This document shows, in pieces, positions 27,179 to 34,728 of a DNA stretch of 64,000 bases. The DNA comes from JBGSPL01 sp964511435 (GTDB lineage: Bacteria > Patescibacteriota > CPR2 > UBA1875 > CAIMLA01): contig CAZEFH010000001.1 of NCBI GenBank assembly GCA_964511435.1, positions 38,323-102,322 on the forward strand, given 5' to 3'. The notes below the pieces were generated by a model. It worked only from the letters and a program-made list of their open reading frames with translations. It did no database searches and was not told the DNA's origin. The position numbers and the translations under genes were made by a program. How positions within the stretch are numbered: the first letter of the stretch is position 1; every line of letters starts with the position of its first letter.

Positions 27179-27991
27179 CTATACTGACAGGTCTCTTCTA
27201 ACAAATCTGACCAGTGCCAGAAAGCCGAATACTGCTGCAATCCCAAGATAAAATACTAAGAAGTTGTCTACGAATGCACCTTTAACCAAGTTGACTCCCC
27301 CACCAAAGTAGTGAAAGATAGAGAAATACTGAATATCTACATAGTCTTTATTTAGTCCAGCGACAATATTCGCAATGTAACTAAGTAAAATAACTCCTAC
27401 CGCCAGAAAAGAAGCTTTACTCTTTTCGGAAAATATTGAAGACGAAAAAGCAGCGAAGCTATAAACCGCAAGTGAAAAACATAGCCCAGAAATAGCAAGG
27501 TAGGAAAAATCGATACCAGTAAGACTTATCTTATGTAGTGCGGCAAGTAAGTAAACCGAGTAGACTGTTACAAACGTAAATACTGCAAGCATAGCCACGC
27601 CGGCAAGGTAACGCTCTAGGAATAACCTGGCTCTAGATACAGGAAGTGAGATAACTTGCTCAATCGTTCCTTTCTCCACTTCGCCCGCGATCATGCCATT
27701 AGCAAGCGATATTGCGAGAATGATGACTATTACCGGCCAGATAAAGCTGTATTGTTCACTCGCAACAAAAACCTGAAACTTAGTAAAGTTCAGCATGGAT
27801 GGGTCGAGACCGAAAACTGTCCATATTTCCTTCGGATAACTATCGAGGAGAGTAGTAATTTTATCTTGTGCAAGGTTCCCGAAGGTCGGGAAAAGTGCTA
27901 CATACATCTCGAGAAATACTACCGTTGAGGCGATATATAGCAGTAAGGATTTATAACGATCTTTGATAGTACGAAAAAAAATTGCAAACAT
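27179..27991 (-). CDS. ABC-2 type transporter permease
   Basis: About 270 residues with six hydrophobic segments and the ABC-2 pattern ANGMIAGEVEKGTIEQVISLPVSRARLFLERY in two pieces (EKGTIEQVISLPVSR is the diagnostic part). It is the membrane partner of the ATPase encoded immediately upstream. The ATG at 27991 has AGAGGTG as Shine-Dalgarno, spaced 5 nt; an ATG at 28006 would overlap the ATPase gene. The substrate is unknown. Confidence 0.88.
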   Translation of the reverse strand: MFAIFFRTIKDRYKSLLLYIASTVVFLEMYVALFPTFGNLAQDKITTLLDSYPKEIWTVFGLDPSMLNFTKFQVFVASEQYSFIWPVIVIILAISLANGMIAGEVEKGTIEQVISLPVSRARLFLERYLAGVAMLAVFTFVTVYSVYLLAALHKISLTGIDFSYLAISGLCFSLAVYSFAAFSSSIFSEKSKASFLAVGVILLSYIANIVAGLNKDYVDIQYFSIFHYFGGGVNLVKGAFVDNFLVFYLGIAAVFGFLALVRFVRRDLSV

Positions 27992-27992
27992 C

Positions 27993-28871
27993 CTAACACC
28001 TCTCATAAAACTTCATGAACACATCTTCGAGATTCGCATGTGTTACTTCGATATCAATCAACTTATGTTTGGAAACTGCGCCCATAACCTGATTAATGTC
28101 ACCGCTCGCGGTGATTACAAGACCGTCAGAAACTTCCTCTACTGAATCGACGCCCGCAAGTTCGAACTCTTTCTTTGTAAATTTATCTGCGAAACGTACC
28201 TCGATACGATGAAGTTTCTTGTCACCTAAGTCTTTGATATTCTCTACCGCTGCCAGCTTGCCCTCTTTAATAATGGCGACTCTATCACAAAGCTTTTCTA
28301 CCTCTGGTAGATTATGAGAGGAAATAAAGATTGTCGTTCCCTTTTTCTTCATATCCAGAAGAATTTCGTAGATTGCATTCTGAAGCAAGGGGTCGAGACC
28401 GACTGTCGGCTCATCCATAATCACTACCTTCGGACTATTCATCAGGGCGAGAATAAGACCAAGCTTCTGCTTGTTACCACTAGAGAGGTGTCGAAACTTC
28501 GCCAGTGGGTTGAAGTCAAGCTTCTTTATCAGTTCCTTCACACTATCCGAATTACCACGAATACTTTCGAAAAAGTGAATATGTTCCCAGCCTGTCCAGT
28601 TATCGTATAGTTTTACATTGCCTGGCAGATAGCCGATATGTCTCTTTTCTTTGATACCACTCTCAAAAAGCTTCTCTCCCAGAACTGTAACAGTTCCGCT
28701 GGTGGGTTGATTGAAACCCATCAGACAGCGAATTGTAGTTGTTTTTCCGGCTCCATTCGGTCCTAGAAAGCCAAATATTTCACCTTCTTTAATTTCGAAG
28801 CTGATGCCATCTACGGCGTGAAGCTTACCAAACTGTTTTTTGAGGTCTCGTACTTCAATAACGTTTTTCAT
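27993..28871 (-). CDS. ABC transporter ATP-binding protein
   Basis: ATPase of about 292 residues. Walker A GPNGAGKTTTIRCL, signature LSSGNKQKLGLILAL, Walker B KVVIMDEPTVGLDP and the switch His in ISSHNLPEVEKL are all present. The C-terminal ~70 residues resemble the extension of drug/polysaccharide-type ABC-2 ATPases. The ATG at 28871 is preferred because a promoter (TGGACA, 17 bp, TAAAAT) ends 7 nt before it, predicting a leaderless mRNA; upstream ATG (28880) and TTG (28895) would lie inside or before the -10 box. Confidence 0.92.
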   Translation of the reverse strand: MKNVIEVRDLKKQFGKLHAVDGISFEIKEGEIFGFLGPNGAGKTTTIRCLMGFNQPTSGTVTVLGEKLFESGIKEKRHIGYLPGNVKLYDNWTGWEHIHFFESIRGNSDSVKELIKKLDFNPLAKFRHLSSGNKQKLGLILALMNSPKVVIMDEPTVGLDPLLQNAIYEILLDMKKKGTTIFISSHNLPEVEKLCDRVAIIKEGKLAAVENIKDLGDKKLHRIEVRFADKFTKKEFELAGVDSVEEVSDGLVITASGDINQVMGAVSKHKLIDIEVTHANLEDVFMKFYERC

Positions 28872-28878
28872 ATTTACC

Positions 28879-28907
28879 ATTTTAGGCCTGAGCAAATATT
28901 TTGTCCA
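28879..28907 (-). promoter_or_regulatory. Promoter of ABC exporter operon (leaderless)
   Basis: TGGACA (28902-28907), 17-bp spacer, TAAAAT (28879-28884), then 7 nt to the ATG. Confidence 0.6.
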
Positions 28908-28911
28908 TAAT

Positions 28912-28933
28912 CAAAAATGACCCTATGGGTCAT
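28912..28933 (-). terminator. Intrinsic terminator of the large ncRNA
   Basis: Perfect 7-bp stem ATGACCC/GGGTCAT with a 3-nt loop followed by five U on the minus strand. It sits at the 3' end of the GC-rich non-coding unit. Confidence 0.8.
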
Positions 28934-29428
28934 GAGTTAGTAAGGTTAACGCGGGGAGATCGCGACGGTGTCGGGCAGCAAACCCAACCAGTTCTTCGTC
29001 GCGATCTCCCACGAAATCCGCATGCGCCCCTTCCTCGAGTATGGGGTCGCGCCTGTCGCGGGTGGTTTCCAACCAATGGAGTCAGGAGCGCTATTGCGAC
29101 TGGCTCGGAAGGCCTTATAGCCACCACTTAAACGGCAAACATGCAGATCTTGCGTCACGGGAGTGACTAGAGCTTTGCTTCAACTAGGCGACTTCGTCTC
29201 ATCAGGCTCACCTGACGAGCTACCCCGTCCCTTACGTTTCGCTGTCTCCAATCCCGTCCCGTATCTCACAGCAGTTTCGCTCTTGGCGGTTGCTCACAAT
29301 CCTCTTTACGAGGACGCCTCAGACCATGAATCGTCTGGACAGTGTAAGCTATTAAGGTTTCACCCCCGCGGTAGGCTATTCGCTGCTGTTAGAATCTAGT
29401 TGTCAAACTGTCGTCTTAGACGACAATG
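28912..29428 (-). ncRNA. Large structured non-coding RNA of unknown family (about 515 nt)
   Basis: A GC-rich stretch between two AT-rich gene starts with a consensus promoter at one end and an intrinsic terminator at the other. No reading frame has a plausible start with Shine-Dalgarno. Many local hairpins can be read on the minus strand: TGTCGTC/GACGACA at 29409-29425, CAGAC/GTCTG at 29314-29331, CCTC/GAGG in the loop of a GGCG/CGCC helix, CGTCAGG/CCTGATG, GTCAC/GTGAC near 29155-29168, GCGC-CCCC/GGGG-CGC, and a perfect 14-bp helix 28954-28967 with 28997-29010. Near the ends CGCGGGG can pair with CCCCGCG. The hallmark motifs of RNase P RNA, tmRNA and SRP RNA are not seen. The promoter is divergent from that of the receiver protein. 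Identity unknown; it could be a divergent form of a known housekeeping RNA. Confidence 0.65.
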
Positions 29429-29434
29429 TTCAAG

Positions 29435-29463
29435 ATTATACACGAATATCGTATATTTGTCAA
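29435..29463 (-). promoter_or_regulatory. Consensus promoter of large ncRNA
   Basis: TTGACA (29458-29463), exactly 17 bp, TATAAT (29435-29440): perfect hexamers, the strongest promoter in the window. Its -35 lies 12 bp from the -35 of the divergent receiver gene. Confidence 0.8.
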
Positions 29464-29475
29464 CACTTTTTTTAT

Positions 29476-29503
29476 TTGACACTGTCTACTCACAGTGTAA
29501 AAT
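29476..29503 (+). promoter_or_regulatory. Promoter and possible operator of receiver gene
   Basis: TTGACA (29476-29481), 16-bp spacer, TAAAAT (29498-29503). The spacer region carries an inverted repeat ACACTG/CAGTGT that could bind a repressor. Confidence 0.65.
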
Positions 29504-29520
29504 GAAATTAGGAGATATTA

Positions 29521-29909
29521 TGGCAATCAAAGTTCTACTCGCAGAAGACGACATTCAGCTCGTCGATATGTATAGCCGCAAGTTTGCCCTGGACGGCTTC
29601 GAAGTCCGCCTCGCTGAAGATGGACAGAAGGCAATCGACTTTCTGAAAGAGGGCTATGTACCCGATGTAGCTATACTTGACGTGATGATGCCAATGGTTG
29701 ACGGCCTACAAGTACTTGCCTATATCAAGGACCAAAAGGAACTCGCTGACGTAATTGTCATTATGCTTACAAACCTCTCTGACGAAAAAACAGCTGAAAG
29801 AATCTACGAGCTTGGCGCCACTGAGTACTTAGTGAAAGCAGAGCTTACTCCCCTAGAAGTATCGGCCAAGGTGAAGGAATTAATCTCGTATTACAAAAAG
29901 GATAAATAA
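29521..29909 (+). CDS. Stand-alone response-regulator receiver domain
   Basis: 129-residue CheY-like receiver without output domain. The acidic pocket is Asp10/Asp11, the phosphoacceptor Asp54 lies in AILDVMMP, with Thr84 and Lys106 conserved. The ATG at 29521 follows a GGAG Shine-Dalgarno; the frame stays open upstream to 29400, but that part lies in the divergent promoter region. It may receive phosphate from a hybrid or orphan kinase such as the 7TM kinase at 20368-22599 (inference). A bidirectional terminator follows. Confidence 0.92.
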
Positions 29910-29919
29910 TAGCTTTTAC

Positions 29920-29945
29920 AAAAAGAGCCAGGTAGGGCTCTTTTT
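29920..29945. terminator. Bidirectional terminator
   Basis: AAAAAGAGCC, 5-nt loop, GGGCTCTTTTT between the convergent receiver and thioredoxin genes; works on both strands. Confidence 0.85.
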
Positions 29946-29968
29946 AATTTTGCATTTTTAGTTTTTAC

Positions 29969-30487
29969 TTACTTTAGATATTTATCGATGAGTTCTTTAA
30001 ATTCTGCCTTAGTTCTCTCGCCCGTAAAACTCTCTACTTTTTCTCCATCTTTGAAAATCGTAATCGCTGGAACATAGGCAAAATTCTTATCCCAATTTAG
30101 GATAAATTCACGATTCGCATCGACTGCTACGCTCATTTTTGCCACAACTAGCCTATCACCATATTCATTCGACAGATCTGTTAGAATCGGTGCTATCTTC
30201 TGGCAATGCGAGCAGGTTGGTGAGTACATATCCACTAGCACCACACCCTTCCCTGTAGTCACCTGGTTAAAATTTTCTGGGGTTAGCTTTACTTCTCGCG
30301 CGTCAAGTTTATCTACGTCTGCCGTCGAAGTCGAGGTGTTCACTGTTTCACTGTTATTTGTATCGTCTGTATTAGTACTATTTGAGCCGGTATTATTCCA
30401 CGCCAAATATATCACACCTACAAATGCGAGCACTACGACTACCGCGACTATAGGTAACAACTTCTTGTTTTTTTCTTTTTCAGCCAT
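29969..30487 (-). CDS. Membrane-anchored thioredoxin-like protein
   Basis: 172 residues: an N-terminal transmembrane segment (about 9-29), a Ser/Thr/Asn-rich linker, then a thioredoxin fold with active site SPTCSHCQK (CSHC). The cis-Pro region reads AYVPAITIFKDGEKVESFTG. It is probably an exported thiol-disulfide oxidoreductase facing outward. It has a good GGAGG-type Shine-Dalgarno and an extended -10 (TGA plus TATAAT at 30541-30546). Confidence 0.9.
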   Translation of the reverse strand: MAEKEKNKKLLPIVAVVVVLAFVGVIYLAWNNTGSNSTNTDDTNNSETVNTSTSTADVDKLDAREVKLTPENFNQVTTGKGVVLVDMYSPTCSHCQKIAPILTDLSNEYGDRLVVAKMSVAVDANREFILNWDKNFAYVPAITIFKDGEKVESFTGERTKAEFKELIDKYLK

Positions 30488-30540
30488 ATTTCTCCTTCCT
30501 GCCCGTCCGAAACTTATTGTGTAGGATGGTCGGTTTAAGT

Positions 30541-30549
30541 ATTATATCA
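30541..30549 (-). promoter_or_regulatory. Extended -10 promoter of thioredoxin gene
   Basis: TGA then TATAAT, giving a leader of about 50 nt that contains AGGAAGGAG before the ATG. Confidence 0.6.
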
Positions 30550-30560
30550 CTGTTCTTTGA

Positions 30561-30589
30561 TTGTAAAAACACTCCTGATAAGCTATAAT
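30561..30589 (+). promoter_or_regulatory. Promoter of tRNA-Arg(UCU)
   Basis: TTGTAA (30561-30566), 17-bp spacer, TATAAT (30584-30589), about 30 nt before the tRNA. Confidence 0.65.
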
Positions 30590-30619
30590 CTAGTGGCTTT
30601 TTATAGCGAATTGTGACAC

Positions 30620-30695
30620 GCGCCCGTAGCTCAGGGGATAGAGCAGTAGCCTTCTAAGCTATTGGTCGTTGGTTCGAATCCAACCGGGCGCGCCA
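30620..30695 (+). tRNA. tRNA-Arg(UCU)
   Basis: Acceptor GCGCCCG/CGGGCGC, anticodon loop CTTCTAA (anticodon UCU), T-loop GTTCGAATC, encoded CCA. Confidence 0.96.
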
Positions 30696-30725
30696 AATAT
30701 TATTGAATATTAGAGCAATTTCTGT

Positions 30726-30731
30726 TATAAT
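30726..30731 (+). promoter_or_regulatory. -10 box before tRNA-Lys
   Basis: TATAAT in the context TTTCTGTTATAAT, similar to the T-rich extended -10 motif seen before tRNA-Gly, gpmI and pilB. Confidence 0.5.
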
Positions 30732-30746
30732 CTTCTAGTCATTTGA

Positions 30747-30822
30747 GGGCCCGTAGCTCAGTCGGTAGAGCAATTGCCTCTTAAGCAACTGGTCGTGGGT
30801 TCGAGTCCCACCGGGCCCTCCA
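30747..30822 (+). tRNA. tRNA-Lys(CUU)
   Basis: Acceptor GGGCCCG/CGGGCCC, anticodon loop CTCTTAA (anticodon CUU), T-loop GTTCGAGTC, encoded CCA. Confidence 0.95.
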
Positions 30823-30833
30823 TAGAAATTTCT

Positions 30834-30857
30834 CCCCGCCCAGGCGGGGTTATTTAT
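30834..30857 (+). terminator. Weak terminator after tRNA-Lys
   Basis: CCCCGC, 4-nt loop, GCGGGG followed by an interrupted T-rich stretch, just before the methyltransferase gene. Confidence 0.5.
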
Positions 30858-30864
30858 TGGAAAC

Positions 30865-32070
30865 ATGATGAAAAATAACACGCATACACTTGGTTTTGTT
30901 CTTGGTCGCGATACTGCCCTTTCAGTGGCAGAAATTTTTGCTTACCTAAAAAGACAAGAGATTACGGTTTACTCAGAAAATCTTATCGGCAATGTACTTA
31001 TACTCGAGCTAAGTAGCGGAAAGGTTAGTATTGGTGATCTCGGCGGTACTATTAAGATATTTGAAGTAATCGGGACTTACGAGACCCCGGCCCAAATAAT
31101 CGAGACCCTTATCACAAAGGTTGATTTTGAATCAGAAAAACGTATCAATTTCGGCGTTTCTGGATACGGAAATGTGAACAAAAATCTTGTTCTAAAAGTA
31201 GGTTATGAGATTAAGAGTAAGCTTGCCGATAGCGGATATTCTGCCCGCTTCGTCACTGGTAAAACTGTCGACCTATCTAGCGTAATCGTAACCGAAAACA
31301 AACTACTAGAGAGAGGGTTTGAAGCCAATATTCTTAGAGTGAGCGATGGATATTTACTCGGGGTTACTAATCAGGTTCAGGACTATAAAGCCTACTCCAA
31401 GCGTGATTTTGGTCGCCCCGTCCGTGACGCTCGCAATGGTATGCTACCACCGAAGCTCGCTCAAATCATGATTAATCTCGCTGCAAAGCCGACTTCGGCT
31501 ACTATTTATGATCCCTTCTGCGGTAGCGGCACCATCCTCCAAGAAGCCCTATTCCTCGGCTATAGAGACATTTACGGAAGTGACATCGAGAAGAAAAACA
31601 TTGAGGATAGCAGAGAGAACCTCGACTGGTTATATAAGGGCTTCGGGATGCCGAAGGTGCCCGAGGACAAGCTTTTCGTCAGCGACGCCCTGCAGCCATG
31701 CAAAGTTGTAACTGCGGCCGCAATAGTTGCTGAAGGATATCTTGGAGAGCCGGTACGAAGATACAAAGATATCGCCGTTAAAGACGCTCAGAAACTAGCT
31801 CAGTTCTACGAAGTCGCCCTAAAACAGCTTATTTCACAGCTCTCTAGCGGGGGCACAATTGTACTCGCCATCCCCTTCTTCGTTGTCGGGAAAGAATATA
31901 TCTACCTCCCAATCATGGATTCTATCGAGCAGCTGGGTCTGACCCATGAAAACTACATCCCAAGTAGCCTAGGAATCAGACTCTTTGGCCGCGGTAATCT
32001 CACCTACTCTCGCCCCGACCAGTTCGTCGGACGAGAGATACTTATTCTTGAAAAAGAAGCTAAAAAGTAA
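30865..32070 (+). CDS. THUMP-like RNA methyltransferase (Trm11/TrmG10-type)
   Basis: 401-residue SAM-dependent methyltransferase. The N-terminal ~160 residues resemble the THUMP-containing half of Trm11-type tRNA guanine-10 methyltransferases. The catalytic domain has ARNGMLPPKLAQIMINLA, SAM motif IYDPFCGSGTILQEAL and GSDIEKKNIEDSREN. Where classical members have DPPY, this one has IVAEGYLGEP, as in the branch that carries an EPYLG-like motif. The target is probably a guanosine in tRNA (inference); tRNA genes flank it on both sides. Confidence 0.82.
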   Translation: MMKNNTHTLGFVLGRDTALSVAEIFAYLKRQEITVYSENLIGNVLILELSSGKVSIGDLGGTIKIFEVIGTYETPAQIIETLITKVDFESEKRINFGVSGYGNVNKNLVLKVGYEIKSKLADSGYSARFVTGKTVDLSSVIVTENKLLERGFEANILRVSDGYLLGVTNQVQDYKAYSKRDFGRPVRDARNGMLPPKLAQIMINLAAKPTSATIYDPFCGSGTILQEALFLGYRDIYGSDIEKKNIEDSRENLDWLYKGFGMPKVPEDKLFVSDALQPCKVVTAAAIVAEGYLGEPVRRYKDIAVKDAQKLAQFYEVALKQLISQLSSGGTIVLAIPFFVVGKEYIYLPIMDSIEQLGLTHENYIPSSLGIRLFGRGNLTYSRPDQFVGREILILEKEAKK

Positions 32071-32091
32071 TATAATATTCGAGTTATAATC

Positions 32092-32197
32092 AATTGGAGT
32101 CCCCGAAAACGGTAATTTTTAAGGGGAAGAGGAAAAGTCGCGTAAAGTTTGAGCTTTTACACCAGTGAAAGCGGCAACTGACAGCGAACTTTGACGC
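32092..32197 (+). ncRNA. Possible structured leader RNA before tRNA-Pro
   Basis: About 105 nt between two TATAAT boxes (32071-32076 and 32085-32090) and tRNA-Pro, without a reading frame. Helices can be drawn: TCCCC with GGGGA, GTAAA with TTTAC, CAGT with ACTG, and an imperfect pairing of AAAGTT with AACTTT. It may be a separate small RNA or simply a long tRNA precursor leader. No known family is recognised. Confidence 0.35.
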
Positions 32198-32274
32198 CGG
32201 GGTGTAGCACAGTTGGCTAGTGCGCGCGGTTTGGGACCGCGAGGTCGAAGGTTCGAGTCCTTTCACCCCGACCA
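32198..32274 (+). tRNA. tRNA-Pro(UGG)
   Basis: Acceptor CGGGGTG/CACCCCG, anticodon stem CGCGG/CCGCG, loop TTTGGGA (anticodon UGG), encoded CCA. Confidence 0.96.
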
Positions 32275-32275
32275 G

Positions 32276-32302
32276 AAAAAACTGCCTTTCGGCAGCTTTT
32301 TT
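32276..32302. terminator. Bidirectional terminator
   Basis: CTGCC, TTTC loop, GGCAG flanked by A-run and T-run; ends tRNA-Pro and the convergent glycosyltransferase gene. Confidence 0.85.
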
Positions 32303-33803
32303 AATTCCGTCTCAGGAGATCAAATGTATCATATGACTTCTCGAGATGATAATTAGTATCAAAATACTCTGTCATGGGCTTATTTTTGTAATATAGTGTA
32401 CTACGGTCTTTATAGACAACGACATACTTTGTCTGTGACTTCTCCATTTCAGAGATAAATAGTTTATTCAAATCAAATCCATAGTGGTCACGGTAATCAA
32501 GCAGCAGCACACTGGCAGAGACAAAACGACTACCACTATCACGATGAGAGAGTTGATAGAAAGTAGCGCCATAATCTGCCGTAAAGACCTTATCTGTAGG
32601 CAAAGTATGACTCTCTACATATTTGGCAATCTCGCTGTACTCTTTTGCTTCTACACTAGTGTAACCATGATACCAGCGGTATACCTGAACATCAGAATAA
32701 GCCAAGTTGATAGCAGCCCCAAAACAGAAGATGGCTATAAATATAATCCAGAGATATTTACCGACTTGTTCACGCGAAAAGATAATCGTAGTGGCTACTA
32801 GTGCATATACCGGCATCAGGATCTCAAAATAATATAGATATGGTACCCCCACTGCGAAAAATGCAAAGGAGCCAAATATTACTGATATAACAAGGTACCA
32901 GTAGGCCAGATTCTGATACTGTTTGCGTATCTGAATAAAGAAAAATAGTGGACCTAGGATAATCAGAGGAGAGGCGAAGAGAACTAGGACATAGAAAAGC
33001 GTTAGATTCGAGAGGTCGCCTTTCCAGGCACTAGTAGAATACTTGGCGCTGAAGGAGAAACAAGCGATAATTGCTTCATTTAAAGTACCCTTGGCAGCGA
33101 AATAACTTGCCCATGCACCAGCTTGAACAAATAGAGGTAATACAAATATCAGACTATGTCCGACAAGTTTCGCGAAATCCTTATAGAAGTCCACAAGCAT
33201 CAGAATCCCAATAGGAACACCGAGCAGGAGGAAATTTCCTTTCATGAAGAAAAGAATCGAGAAACAGACGCCTGAGGCAAATAATTGCCAGATCTTGCGG
33301 TCACGCCGGTAAGTAAAGTATGAAAGCAACATCCCCAGATAGAACACAAGGCCGAAGTTCTCGTTATTGTTTCCACTACTAGTAAACTGCTGCAAGCTAG
33401 ACCAGAAGGTAAAAATAATGACCGACACCTTGATTGCTAGTTCGGTTCGTGACTTTATTAGCTGAGGGAGTAGTAGCTTCGCAAGTAAATAAAACATGTA
33501 TATACCAAGAAGTGCCACTAGAGTGAAAAATATTCGATGGAGAATAATATTGTCACCAAGAATTATGGACATCAGGCCATTGATAAAAAAGATTACTGGT
33601 GGCTTGTGATCCCAGGCAGTTACATACAGGCTCCCACCATGAAACCAGTTGTTGCCAACATAGTAAAAGATCCAATGGTCACTATCGTATGGATAAGACC
33701 AGGTGGAGAAACGACAAACCACGAAGGTAATCGCTACTAGCCCCCAGTAACCGAGCGTAGAATTCCACATTTTCAAACCAAAATCTTTGAGCCTTGCAAA
33801 CAC
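32301..33803 (-). CDS. GT39/ArnT-like membrane glycosyltransferase
   Basis: 500 residues with about ten transmembrane segments. The first loop carries YPYDSDHWIFYYVG and AWDHKPPVIFFINGL, the acidic/Lys-Pro pattern of dolichyl- or polyprenyl-phosphate-sugar mannosyltransferase-type (GT39/GT83) enzymes. It would transfer a sugar from a lipid carrier to a protein or glycan on the outer face of the membrane. Donor and acceptor unknown. It starts 1 nt after the upstream kinase gene. Confidence 0.8.
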   Translation of the reverse strand: MFARLKDFGLKMWNSTLGYWGLVAITFVVCRFSTWSYPYDSDHWIFYYVGNNWFHGGSLYVTAWDHKPPVIFFINGLMSIILGDNIILHRIFFTLVALLGIYMFYLLAKLLLPQLIKSRTELAIKVSVIIFTFWSSLQQFTSSGNNNENFGLVFYLGMLLSYFTYRRDRKIWQLFASGVCFSILFFMKGNFLLLGVPIGILMLVDFYKDFAKLVGHSLIFVLPLFVQAGAWASYFAAKGTLNEAIIACFSFSAKYSTSAWKGDLSNLTLFYVLVLFASPLIILGPLFFFIQIRKQYQNLAYWYLVISVIFGSFAFFAVGVPYLYYFEILMPVYALVATTIIFSREQVGKYLWIIFIAIFCFGAAINLAYSDVQVYRWYHGYTSVEAKEYSEIAKYVESHTLPTDKVFTADYGATFYQLSHRDSGSRFVSASVLLLDYRDHYGFDLNKLFISEMEKSQTKYVVVYKDRSTLYYKNKPMTEYFDTNYHLEKSYDTFDLLRRN

Positions 33804-34382
33804 CTAAGCCTCCTCTACTACTTGTTTCTCTATTCCTAGCTTGATCATTAACTCATCCACCTTTTCAAAAAGTTTCTCTAAAGAGTCATTATTTTCAATC
33901 AAGTGGTCCGCATTTTCGATCATAGAGCTAATATTCTGCTTGTGTTCCGACTCACTGTGCATCTCGACTTCCTCATCTTGTCTGAAATCCTCCAGCGAAA
34001 CCCGATCACTGACTCGATTGCGCGCCTTCGCCCACTGGTAGCGCTTTTCGAGAGGTGCAAGCGTTGCGATAACGATTCCTTCGAGCTGTTTCACTGCTTT
34101 TAGTTCACCCACCGCTCTAATACCGTCAACAATTACTCTACCGCCCCCGGCTGCAATCGCCTTTTTTACAAAATAATCCGCCCCGTGAGACAAGCGTAGG
34201 TCATTCGCCGTTTTTACCATCAGCTCTCTCGTGGGCTCACCTAAATCGTTTTTTGCAATATGGTCACGCACCAGCTGGCCCGTAGAAACATGTCTGAAGC
34301 CGTAGTGTTGCTCCAGGTATTTCCCTGCGGTGTCTTTCCCGCTCAGAGGCATCCCAACTAGCGCGATAATTGCTTTCTCCAT
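33804..34382 (-). CDS. P-loop kinase, dephospho-CoA kinase/NMP kinase-like
   Basis: 192-residue P-loop protein. Walker A is in ALVGMPLSGKDTAGKYL, followed by HVSTGQLVRDH, and a DGIR motif lies at the Walker B position, as in archaeal-type dephospho-CoA kinase/nucleoside monophosphate kinase-like proteins. Substrate uncertain. The start at 34382 is 7 nt after an extended -10 (TGC plus TATAAT), predicting a leaderless mRNA. The frame continues upstream only through antisense tRNA sequence. Confidence 0.8.
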   Translation of the reverse strand: MEKAIIALVGMPLSGKDTAGKYLEQHYGFRHVSTGQLVRDHIAKNDLGEPTRELMVKTANDLRLSHGADYFVKKAIAAGGGRVIVDGIRAVGELKAVKQLEGIVIATLAPLEKRYQWAKARNRVSDRVSLEDFRQDEEVEMHSESEHKQNISSMIENADHLIENNDSLEKLFEKVDELMIKLGIEKQVVEEA

Positions 34383-34389
34383 ATTTTGT

Positions 34390-34398
34390 ATTATAGCA
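34390..34398 (-). promoter_or_regulatory. Extended -10 promoter of kinase gene (leaderless)
   Basis: TGC then TATAAT (34390-34395), 7 nt before the ATG. Confidence 0.6.
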
Positions 34399-34440
34399 AA
34401 CAGTGGTTGTCTACTGCGAATATATTGAAAAATGGGCCAA

Positions 34441-34458
34441 TTTCTGCTAAAATAACTA
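34441..34458 (+). promoter_or_regulatory. Extended -10 promoter of tRNA-Gly cluster
   Basis: TTTCTGCTAAAATAACTA, an 18-nt string repeated exactly before pilB (43078-43095). It contains TGC plus TAAAAT and lies about 18 nt upstream of the tRNA. Confidence 0.6.
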
Positions 34459-34470
34459 GGCATTTTACGA

Positions 34471-34546
34471 GCGGGTATCGTATAGCGGCTTATTATGCGA
34501 CCCTTCCAAGGTCGAGAGGCGGGTTCGATTCCCGCTACCCGCTCCA
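34471..34546 (+). tRNA. tRNA-Gly(UCC)
   Basis: Acceptor GCGGGTA/TACCCGC, anticodon stem CGACC/GGTCG, loop CTTCCAA (anticodon UCC), encoded CCA. Confidence 0.95.
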
Positions 34547-34547
34547 A

Positions 34548-34625
34548 GCGCCTATAGCTCAGTTGGATCAGAGCGTGTGGTTTCGGCCCACAAGGTCGGG
34601 GGTTCGAGTCCCTCTGGGCGCGCCA
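34548..34625 (+). tRNA. tRNA-Arg(UCG)
   Basis: Acceptor GCGCCTA/TGGGCGC, anticodon stem TGTGG/CCACA, loop TTTCGGC (anticodon UCG), encoded CCA. One nucleotide after tRNA-Gly. Confidence 0.93.
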
Positions 34626-34640
34626 AAATAAAATGCACAT

Positions 34641-34717
34641 GGTGGTCGTAGCTCAGTTGGTAGAGCCGCGGTTTGTGGTACCGCTGGTCGCGGGTTCGAG
34701 TCCCGTCGACCACCCCA
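34641..34717 (+). tRNA. tRNA-His(GUG)
   Basis: Encoded G-1 opposite discriminator C, acceptor GTGGTCG/CGACCAC, anticodon stem GCGGT/ACCGC, loop TTGTGGT (anticodon GUG), encoded CCA. Confidence 0.94.
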
Positions 34718-34728
34718 TATAGAAATTT

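Noticed and set aside
25742..28871. Antibiotic-specific or lantibiotic exporter assignment for the ABC genes
   Set aside because: The ATPase and permease only show general ABC-2 features; no substrate-specific neighbour is present.
29180..29230. CTGATGAG sequence suggesting a hammerhead ribozyme in the large RNA
   Set aside because: After the GAC/GTC stem the required GAAA is missing (GCC follows) and no cleavage-site helix can be formed.
28901..29399. Several open frames of 65-90 codons on both strands in the GC-rich non-coding unit
   Set aside because: They overlap each other, lack Shine-Dalgarno or leaderless promoters and show no domain; the promoter, terminator and hairpins fit an RNA gene better.
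28912..29428. Identification of the large RNA as RNase P RNA or tmRNA
   Set aside because: No GAGGAAAGTCC or ACAGAAA-type P4 strands and no tRNA-like ends with CCA or a tag ORF ending in Ala-Ala could be found by eye; left unassigned.
29400..29520. Extended N-terminus of the receiver protein starting at 29400
   Set aside because: This part covers two divergent promoters; the ATG at 29521 has a proper SD and matches the receiver fold start.
34383..34640. N-terminal extension of the P-loop kinase frame with RDSNPRPCGPKP and GIEPAS-like sequence
   Set aside because: It is the antisense translation of the tRNA-Arg and tRNA-Gly genes, a well-known false ORF; the promoter and motif position put the start at 34382.
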